Under the pieces are notes generated by a model. It saw only the letters and a program-made list of their open reading frames with translations, was not told where the DNA came from and ran no database searches. From contig JBDRFD010000022.1 of assembly GCA_043819035.1 (NCBI GenBank), positions 1-19,223 of the forward strand: a DNA stretch of 19,223 nt, given 5' to 3'. Position 1 is the first letter of the stretch; each line of letters starts with the position of its first letter. Source of the DNA: UBA2144 sp043819035. Lineage in GTDB: Bacteria; Patescibacteriota; Gracilibacteria; Peribacterales; Peribacteraceae. Shown here piece after piece: positions 14,039 through 19,223 of this stretch. The position numbers were made by a program, and so were the translations under genes.

Positions 14039-14257
14039 ATGAGTCAATTTCTCACAATCATAGAAATCATCGTAAGTGTTATGCTCCTTTTCTGCATTCT
14101 CCTACAACACAGGGCATCCGGTCTCTCCGCAACTTTTGGAGGCTCCGGTGCTGTTCCCGTACAAAGGCGTGGTGCTGAGCGGGTCATCTTCCGTGCCGCA
14201 ATCATTCTCAGCTTCTTCTTCCTGTTGATTCCTGTATTGCAGTGGTACGTCCTCTGA
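14039..14257 (+). CDS. secG: Preprotein translocase subunit SecG
   Basis: Small subunit of the SecYEG channel in the cytoplasmic membrane. 72 residues, normal for SecG, with two membrane helices: about 5-22 (LTIIEIIVSVMLLFCILL) and 52-70 (AAIILSFFFLLIPVLQWYV). Between them is the conserved SecG loop GLSATFGGSG followed by RRGAER. Its leaderless promoter fixes the ATG. TGA stop. Followed by a palindrome and an inverted repeat, so it seems monocistronic. Most exported proteins here, such as the surface protein, would use this channel. Confidence 0.9.
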   Translation: MSQFLTIIEIIVSVMLLFCILLQHRASGLSATFGGSGAVPVQRRGAERVIFRAAIILSFFFLLIPVLQWYVL

Positions 14258-14306
14258 TACGTGCATTATTGGTTACTCTCTAAAGAGCATGAAAACCGGT
14301 TGCATT

Positions 14307-14332
14307 CGATTATTTGAATATTCGAATAATCG
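14307..14332. other. 26-bp near-perfect palindrome
   Basis: The stretch starting cgattatttgaatattcg is symmetric at 24 of 26 positions, the exception being one G-T type pair. It lies 50 nt after secG. It could be a binding site for a dimeric protein or a weak A/T-rich hairpin terminator. Confidence 0.5.
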
Positions 14333-14363
14333 ATCATTAGAATTGGGAATTCCTTGAATGTTT

Positions 14364-14452
14364 TAGGAAAGCTCTGAAAAACCGTAGCGGGGGTTTAAGT
14401 TGCCCCAGCGAATCCGCGCTACGGTTATTGAGTTAATCAAAGGCTTCCTTAG
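14364..14452. repeat. Long inverted repeat, copy 2
   Basis: Same family as 9583-9675: shared aagctctgaaaaaccgtagc, a ccccagcg centre and gctacggtt-ttgagtta on the right. The outer arms have diverged (aaggcttcctt in place of cagagctt) yet still pair with the left end. Located between secG and the binding-protein gene. Confidence 0.75.
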
Positions 14453-14483
14453 AGTCATAAACTTCATGTGCTCGCAAAACTGC

Positions 14484-14489
14484 TATACT
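14484..14489 (+). promoter_or_regulatory. -10 box of the binding-protein gene
   Basis: TATACT ends 11 nt before the ATG at 14501, allowing a leader of only a few bases. The -35 region is a poor match. Confidence 0.4.
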
Positions 14490-14500
14490 CTTGCCACTAG

Positions 14501-16708
14501 ATGCCAAGTTTTTCTCGCACCATCAAACGGAAAATGAATCTGGAGAGAATCATCATGATTGTCGCGCTTCTTGCATTCTGCGTGAGCTTTTTGGTACTTG
14601 CCATACGTTTCTATTCTGAGAATACGATGCTAGTTCCAACCAAAGGCGGAACATACATAGAAGGTTCTGTTGGAGAATTGCAGCAATTAATACCTTGGTT
14701 CACCGTTACAAATGATGTCAATCGTGACATTGTCTCACTCGTCTTCTCCGGGCTTTTAAAGTACAACCCAGAGACTAAGAGCATCGAAGAAGATCTAGCA
14801 ACGCTTAAAGTAAGTCCTGACAATCGCATTTATACACTCACTCTAAAGGAAGATATCTATTGGCATGATTCCACCGAAGAAGATCCTCACCCAGTAACAC
14901 CGCAGGATGTACTCTTTACATTCAAAACAATTCAGGATCCTGAATTCCCCAATGCTCTTCTCAGGCAGAACTACCTGGGTGTACAAGTTGAACAACTTGA
15001 TGACCGTACAGTTCGATTTCTCCTCGAAGAACCATATACCTTCTTTACAAGTAACTTGACGCTCGGACTTGTACCTCAGCGTTCATTTGAAGGAATTCCA
15101 ACATCCAAGCTTTATCAGGCTCTTGATTTTGGCTTCCACCCGATTGGAACAGGACCGTATGCCTTTAAAAGTTTTATTCAAACTGAACTGAGCAGCGAAA
15201 TAACTCTTGAGCGATTCTCTCGTCCAGATGATAAAATATTCCATCTCAATCGTATCATCTTCCGCATCTTCCCTGATTATTCAACTCTTCTGTCCGATAT
15301 CCGTAACTTAGAGGGGGTCCGTCATGTACCGCGTAATGAAAGTGGAGAACCGATTGTTCCTCGCCAATTCAAGGCTCTTCACTACACACTTCCACAATAC
15401 GTTGCGCTTTTCTTGAACCTTGATCGTCCCATTTTGCAGGATCAAAATCTGCGTCTTGGCTTACAGCTCGGTACGGACAAGCAACAGCTCGTGAATACAA
15501 TCGGCGAGCACCTGATAGTGGATACTCCCCTTCTGGAGATTGATCTTACGGATTGGCGATATCAATATGATTCAATGGCCGCGCAAGGTGCCTTTTTCTC
15601 ATCCAATTGGCATTTGCCGGAGAAGGTGCGGTTGCAGAGGCTTCTGGAAATGTGGGAAGCCAATGAGATCGGAGTCCTCAGTATTGATCCTATTGTTCTT
15701 CTGGATACCGGAGCCGTTTTGACCGTAACAGGAAGTTTTTTGGATGCTGCTTCGGGTTCAACGGTGAATGGAAATCCCATTGAAAAGCATCCGACACAGT
15801 CAGGCGCCTGGATTGTGAGCCTATCGACATATGGCGGAACAGGAAGCCTCACACTCGGGCAAAATCTCGTGCGCCTGCTTTCGCCAAGTGGTGACGTAAT
15901 TGATTCATTCTATGTTTGGAGGACAAATGATCCAAAGGAATACAATAGAGCATCTCAGGAGCAGCACTTGGTGGATCTTTTTATTGCTTCCCGTGAAGAG
16001 CTGATCCCTCCGGAAGATCGCATTACCGTCTTCGATCTCTATTTGGAAAAAGGATTGATGCGCCGTCGCCTCTCAACCGATCCTCATGACATTCGCATCA
16101 ATGACAACAGAGAAAAGCTGTCTCTTACTTTACTTACAAGCAACTCTCCTCCGCAATATCGTGAGATTGCAGAAATCATAGCTGATCAATGGAAAGATTT
16201 GGGCATTCATGTGGGAGTAATGGTCCCCGAGCGACGTGATGAGTTTGAGGAACGCTTACTCAATCGTGATTACGACATACTCCTATACGGTCAATCGCTT
16301 CTAGATAACCTCGACAGCTACCCGTACTGGCATAGCTCCGGCAAGCAGAAGCTCACAGGAGAACGGGCAGATATTCGATTGGATGCATACAACCTGTCTC
16401 AATATTCATCTCTCGAAGCGGATACGCTTTTGGAGACTATCCGTCAGACAGGAAACGACCAAGAAAGAACAGAGGCACTCGCAGAACTTCGGGAAGTGCT
16501 GAAAGTAGATGTCCCTGCGATTTTCCTTTACGCACCGCTCTACACGTTCGCATATTCACGGGATTTGCAGGGAATAACTCTTGGAGATCTTTCTTTGCAC
16601 TCCGATCGCTTCCTTACACTCAATAATTGGTTTCTTAGGCAAGAACGTGTATTTCTGCCGGTGAAAAGCTGGTGGAGCTTTGGCGGGTGGTTGTTTTCAT
16701 TGTTTTAA
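14501..16708 (+). CDS. Membrane-anchored SBP_bac_5 (peptide-binding) protein with inserted Ig-like domain
   Basis: 735 residues. A basic N-terminus and one hydrophobic helix (about 17-38, IIMIVALLAFCVSFLVLAI) form an anchor. There is no proper lipobox Cys. The family-5 binding domain follows: VSLVFSGLLKYNPETK (about 84-99), WHDSTEEDPHPVTPQDVLFT (about 122-141) and FHPIGTGPY. At about 395-473 a beta-rich segment (LTVTGSFLDAASGSTVNGNP ... WIVSLSTYGGTGSLTLGQNL) interrupts the family fold and looks like an Ig-like or glucodextranase-B-like insert. The domain then resumes (LTLLTSNSPPQYREIAEIIA, YDILLYGQ). It is inferred to bind peptides outside the membrane. No ABC permease or ATPase genes adjoin it. 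Confidence 0.85.
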   Translation: MPSFSRTIKRKMNLERIIMIVALLAFCVSFLVLAIRFYSENTMLVPTKGGTYIEGSVGELQQLIPWFTVTNDVNRDIVSLVFSGLLKYNPETKSIEEDLATLKVSPDNRIYTLTLKEDIYWHDSTEEDPHPVTPQDVLFTFKTIQDPEFPNALLRQNYLGVQVEQLDDRTVRFLLEEPYTFFTSNLTLGLVPQRSFEGIPTSKLYQALDFGFHPIGTGPYAFKSFIQTELSSEITLERFSRPDDKIFHLNRIIFRIFPDYSTLLSDIRNLEGVRHVPRNESGEPIVPRQFKALHYTLPQYVALFLNLDRPILQDQNLRLGLQLGTDKQQLVNTIGEHLIVDTPLLEIDLTDWRYQYDSMAAQGAFFSSNWHLPEKVRLQRLLEMWEANEIGVLSIDPIVLLDTGAVLTVTGSFLDAASGSTVNGNPIEKHPTQSGAWIVSLSTYGGTGSLTLGQNLVRLLSPSGDVIDSFYVWRTNDPKEYNRASQEQHLVDLFIASREELIPPEDRITVFDLYLEKGLMRRRLSTDPHDIRINDNREKLSLTLLTSNSPPQYREIAEIIADQWKDLGIHVGVMVPERRDEFEERLLNRDYDILLYGQSLLDNLDSYPYWHSSGKQKLTGERADIRLDAYNLSQYSSLEADTLLETIRQTGNDQERTEALAELREVLKVDVPAIFLYAPLYTFAYSRDLQGITLGDLSLHSDRFLTLNNWFLRQERVFLPVKSWWSFGGWLFSLF

Positions 16709-16718
16709 GATTCATCTG

Positions 16719-16814
16719 AATGGCTAAATGGTTGGATGGCTGAATGGTTACTAAAGTGGCAGCATACTCAGTGCCCGCTTGCGAACCATCCAGCCATTTA
16801 ACCATCCAACCATT
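16719..16814. repeat. Word-based inverted repeat (ATGGTTGG / CCAACCAT)
   Basis: The left arm (16719-16749) is built from atggctaa, atggttgg and atggctga words, the right arm (16784-16814) from their complements, with a 34-nt loop. It starts 10 nt after the binding-protein stop codon and may terminate it. Confidence 0.75.
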
Positions 16815-16878
16815 TTCTATTTTACGCTTCTAAAAGCCACAAACTCGTTATTTCGCAACCTACCCTAGTAAACACCCC

Positions 16879-16907
16879 TTGACACCACTTGATCCCTTCC
16901 TTAAACT
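16879..16907 (+). promoter_or_regulatory. Promoter of rplI
   Basis: A perfect TTGACA (16879-16884), 17 nt, then TAAACT (16902-16907). The leader to the ATG at 16965 is about 50 nt, longer than at most genes here, leaving room for control of L9 synthesis. Confidence 0.6.
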
Positions 16908-16964
16908 CTGTCGGCTCTATGACTTCTGTATTCAGTTTCGTAGGCAACAAGTTATCTCTCAATT

Positions 16965-17411
16965 ATGGAAGTACTCCTTCTCCAAGACGTTCCGAAGATA
17001 GGCCTCAAAAATGACCTCCTCCTCGTAGGGGACGGGTATGCGTTGAACTTCCTACTCCCACAGCAAAAAGCAATCGTCGCAACTCCTACTGTTCGAAAAC
17101 GTTATGCGGAACATATTAAGAGGCGTGCAGAGCAGAAGGAACTGGAGAAGAAGCTTGAATCCGGTGCAGCATCCGCTCTGGAGGGCAAAAAGCTTACGTT
17201 TGAACGCAAGATAACCAAGACGGGTAAACTTTACGCAGCTATCACCGAAAAGCACATCGTAGATGAGCTCAAGAAGGAGTATGGCATCGAAGTGTCTACA
17301 GATATGGTCGAGATTGAAGAGCCGATCAAGGCACTTGGTGATTTTTCTGTAGCCTTGAAGGTTGGTGAACAGAAGCAGGAAGTTGAGGTGGTTGTGAAGG
17401 AGGAGAAGTAG
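16965..17411 (+). CDS. rplI: 50S ribosomal protein L9
   Basis: 148 residues, full length. The N-terminal rRNA-binding domain has the L9 signature in VPKIGLKNDLLLVGDGYALN and FLLPQQKA (about 9-36). A long charged helix follows (RRAEQKELEKKLESGAASAL), then the C-terminal domain (GKLYAAITEKHIVDELKKEY, ending VVVKEEK). L9 helps reading-frame maintenance and is missing from several CPR groups, so its presence narrows the lineage. No Shine-Dalgarno sequence before the ATG. Not linked to rpsF or rpsR as it is in many bacteria. Confidence 0.95.
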   Translation: MEVLLLQDVPKIGLKNDLLLVGDGYALNFLLPQQKAIVATPTVRKRYAEHIKRRAEQKELEKKLESGAASALEGKKLTFERKITKTGKLYAAITEKHIVDELKKEYGIEVSTDMVEIEEPIKALGDFSVALKVGEQKQEVEVVVKEEK

Positions 17412-17476
17412 AGAATCATCGCTAACTTATAAGGAATATTTGATGCACCTGTTTAGTAATATGGCATCGATCTGAC

Positions 17477-17505
17477 TTGACTATGTTTCCTACATTTCGT
17501 AGGTT
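17477..17505 (+). promoter_or_regulatory. Promoter of the ROK kinase gene
   Basis: TTGACT (17477-17482), 17 nt, TAGGTT (17500-17505), with the ATG at 17515 after 9 nt. Confidence 0.45.
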
Positions 17506-17514
17506 ACCTCTCCT

Positions 17515-18525
17515 ATGGCAAAGAATATTAATCTACGCAGCTTCGCATCAATGGATTGGGGCGGCTCAAATGCACGCGCCGGTGTTGTTCATATGTTTTC
17601 TGAATTGCATGGAACAAAGAAAGTGAACGCTAGAACCGAATTGGTAGATGAGACATATGTATATTTTTCGACTGAAGGAATTCAATCAATACAAGATGTT
17701 CTACGGCAAAGTATTGGCGTTGCTCTCTCCAGGTTCGATGGGAAGTGTGATGGTATTTCGGGTTGCGTCGCCAGCCCCGTAGATGATCATCGTTTTGTGC
17801 AAAATGCATGTAATACCAAGCTTCTCAGAGATCATAAAGGTTTCGATCTTCGAAAAGAGATTGAAGAAATGTTTAAGATTCCAGCTGTAGTACCAAATGA
17901 CCTGGAAGCAGGGCTTGCGGGAGAAACAACAGTAGGTGTCCTTAAAGGAAAGAAATGGGCAACGCTTCAAAATATTGGAACAGGGTGGGGGGCTTCGTAT
18001 CTTTTCAATGGATTTGCTGTTGCAGCAGAGTCAGGACACATCTGGCTGCCGGGGAGTGATGGAGAAGTAGAATGTGGGTGTGAAAGAAAGGATTGTGCTG
18101 AGGCAAGGTACAGTGGTGGTGCTATTGAGAAGAGAGTTATTGAAGAGTGTATGGCAAGACATATTGATATTCCTCAAGGCATGAAGCCCTGTGCATTTGC
18201 AGATCAGGAAGTCTTGAAAGGTGAAGGATGGGCTTTGGAACTTTACACTAGTGTTGCGGAAGCCATAGGTAATATTTGGGGCAGTAATCTGAATATTTGT
18301 CCGGAATTTACTGATATCGTCTATCAGGGTTCATTTATTGAAAGGGCAATGCAGATTGAATTCTTCCGTCAGCAGGTTCGCGAATCTATGCTCGCTCGTT
18401 CAATGAATCCACGTCGCCATGAGAATATTATTATTCAAGAGAGAGGTGCACCATTGCATGAATCCGGAGAATCTCTGGGCACGTTGTACGGAAATGCGGT
18501 GATCGCTGATCAAATGATTCAGTAA
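17515..18525 (+). CDS. ROK-family sugar kinase (glucokinase-like)
   Basis: 336 residues. The phosphate loop is MDWGGSNARAG (13-23, family D-x-G-G-T/S-x-x-R). PNDLEAG carries the catalytic Asp129, and IGTGWGASYLFNG is the second ATP-binding loop. The ROK zinc site is His175 in SGHIWL with Cys187, Cys189 and Cys194 (CGCERKDC), followed by ARYSGGAI as in the family's EAYASG-x-A signature. It probably phosphorylates glucose or another hexose with ATP, feeding the same pathway as fbp and gap. There is no N-terminal DNA-binding domain, so it is a kinase rather than a ROK repressor. Sugar specificity cannot be read. Confidence 0.85.
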   Translation: MAKNINLRSFASMDWGGSNARAGVVHMFSELHGTKKVNARTELVDETYVYFSTEGIQSIQDVLRQSIGVALSRFDGKCDGISGCVASPVDDHRFVQNACNTKLLRDHKGFDLRKEIEEMFKIPAVVPNDLEAGLAGETTVGVLKGKKWATLQNIGTGWGASYLFNGFAVAAESGHIWLPGSDGEVECGCERKDCAEARYSGGAIEKRVIEECMARHIDIPQGMKPCAFADQEVLKGEGWALELYTSVAEAIGNIWGSNLNICPEFTDIVYQGSFIERAMQIEFFRQQVRESMLARSMNPRRHENIIIQERGAPLHESGESLGTLYGNAVIADQMIQ

Positions 18526-18536
18526 TATACATCTTG

Positions 18537-18968
18537 ATGGAAGATATACTCACAATTGCAGATGCACAGAATGAAGCTCGTGAGAGTTTGGCAGATTCTG
18601 AAACATGTTGGTCCCAAATAATATTACGATTGCAAGATTGCTTTACAATGATGAGACAATCAGCGATCGATTTACACGATGGAGAAACAGTTGAACGATT
18701 ACACGTGGTTGCTTTAGTGGAGAGAGTGACTATAGATCGCATACAACAACATGCATTGGGATTAGTAGATCAAGAATTGCCCAGAGAAGCGCTGGTTTAT
18801 GTTCGTCAACAGCTATCAGAATTGAGAAGACGCGCACAAAAAGTGCTTTGTACTACTGTTCTAATGAAAGGGGCAGTCGTTGATTTTGTTGAATACTTGG
18901 GAGAAGAGGGACACGAAGTTATGACACTTAAATGTCATGCAAATATGTGTAATTTGTCTTGGGAATAG
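18537..18968 (+). CDS. Hypothetical helical protein downstream of the ROK kinase
   Basis: 143 residues from the ATG at 18537, 11 nt after the kinase stop, so probably co-transcribed with it, although TATACA just before the ATG could also be a -10 box. Predominantly helical by composition (DAQNEARESLADSE, REALVYVRQQLSELRRRAQK), with no membrane segment. The C-terminus has VVDFVEYLGEEGHEV and two Cys in KCHANMCNLSWE. No family recognised. Linkage to the kinase is the only functional hint. Confidence 0.6.
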   Translation: MEDILTIADAQNEARESLADSETCWSQIILRLQDCFTMMRQSAIDLHDGETVERLHVVALVERVTIDRIQQHALGLVDQELPREALVYVRQQLSELRRRAQKVLCTTVLMKGAVVDFVEYLGEEGHEVMTLKCHANMCNLSWE

Positions 18969-18978
18969 CCTTATGGAC

Positions 18979-19006
18979 TTGGGCAATTCATTATTTCTGA
19001 TACCAT
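18979..19006 (+). promoter_or_regulatory. Promoter of the tRNA at 19013
   Basis: TTGGGC (18979-18984), 16 nt, TACCAT (19001-19006), 6 nt before the tRNA 5' end, implying little or no 5' leader. Confidence 0.35.
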
Positions 19007-19012
19007 ATCTCC

Positions 19013-19089
19013 GGGCCAGTAGCTCAGTTGGTTAGAGCACCGGACTTATAAACCGGCGGTCGGCGGTTCAACTCCACCCTGGCCCACCA
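19013..19089 (+). tRNA. tRNA-Ile(TAT)
   Basis: Acceptor GGGCCAG pairs fully with CTGGCCC, discriminator A (19086), CCA encoded (19087-19089), D stem GCTC/GAGC, anticodon loop CTTATAA (19045-19051) with anticodon TAT at 19047-19049. Two stem positions do not pair: A31 with A39 in the anticodon stem, and C51 with A63 in the T stem (GGCGG/CCACC). The TAT anticodon would read AUA directly. It may be functional, but the two mismatches leave doubt. Confidence 0.85.
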
Positions 19090-19110
19090 TCCTACGCGCA
19101 GCGTAGGATG
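19088..19110. repeat. Perfect hairpin overlapping the tRNA CCA end
   Basis: catcctacgc (19088-19097) and gcgtaggatg (19101-19110) pair fully around gca. The first two bases are the CA of the tRNA tail. No T-run follows. The remaining 19111-19223 holds further short palindromes (agtcgctgcgact; tggcgagcca twice) and no gene that I can see. Confidence 0.6.
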
Positions 19111-19223
19111 CCAACCGTAGACTTTTGCAGGTGGCTTATTATTGAGCAACAGAGTCGCTGCGACTACGGATGGCGAGCCAGCAAAAGTGAAGGAAAGCTA
19201 GTTTTGGCGAGCCAACATTGATT

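Noticed and set aside
6328..14257. Alternative genetic code with TGA as glycine
   Set aside because: purA and secG end at TGA where their families end, and no in-frame TGA interrupts a recognised protein.
16815..16964. Riboswitch or structured leader upstream of rplI
   Set aside because: No conserved riboswitch core or clear stem set was found in the roughly 50-nt leader.

Overview
The window looks like chromosome from a Candidate Phyla Radiation (Patescibacteria) bacterium, perhaps of the Peregrinibacteria type; the phylum is inferred, since no rRNA gene is present. The pointers are a small VirB2/TrbC-like pilin protein, a DUF11-repeat surface protein with an LPKSG anchor, a peptide-binding protein with an inserted Ig-like domain, a short DUF721/DciA protein, almost no Shine-Dalgarno sequences, and intergenic spaces filled with short word-based palindromic repeats. 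TGA ends purA and secG where those proteins should end, so there is no sign of the TGA=Gly code used by Gracilibacteria and SR1.

Layout. 1-2334: a possible partial minus-strand gene end, then gap (GAPDH with a GapB-type cofactor site) and a class I fructose/sedoheptulose bisphosphatase, a gluconeogenic or sugar-phosphate pair. 2335-3804: a nested inverted-repeat element, two minus-strand genes of unknown function (one a four-helix membrane protein) and a repeat-filled spacer. 3805-5762: a GT4 glycosyltransferase and NAD kinase in tandem. 5759-8476: three minus-strand genes, an unknown 178-residue protein, purA and prmC. 8537-10644: a second GT4 glycosyltransferase, a DciA-like protein and rpsP with a long acidic tail, closed by a bidirectional terminator. 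10689-13211: minus-strand pilin-like protein and khpA, then the large surface protein. 13281-14038: no protein gene; it holds tRNA-Val(TAC), copies of its 3' end and a 175-bp near-perfect duplication. 14039-16708: secG and a membrane-anchored SBP_bac_5 protein. 16965-18968: rplI, a ROK-family sugar kinase and an unknown gene. 19013-19089: a tRNA with anticodon TAT (Ile).

Most genes are housekeeping: central carbon metabolism (gap, fbp, ROK kinase), NAD(P) supply (nadK), purines (purA), translation (rpsP, rplI, prmC, khpA, tRNAs), replication (dciA-like), secretion (secG) and the cell surface (two GTs, DUF11 protein, pilin-like protein, binding protein). No phage, IS transposase, CRISPR array or obvious defence system was seen. 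The most distinctive signals are the promoter layout, in which the -10 box often ends only 6-9 nt before the start codon (implying leaderless mRNAs), the intergenic repeat families, the rearranged tRNA-Val locus, and the TAT-anticodon tRNA.
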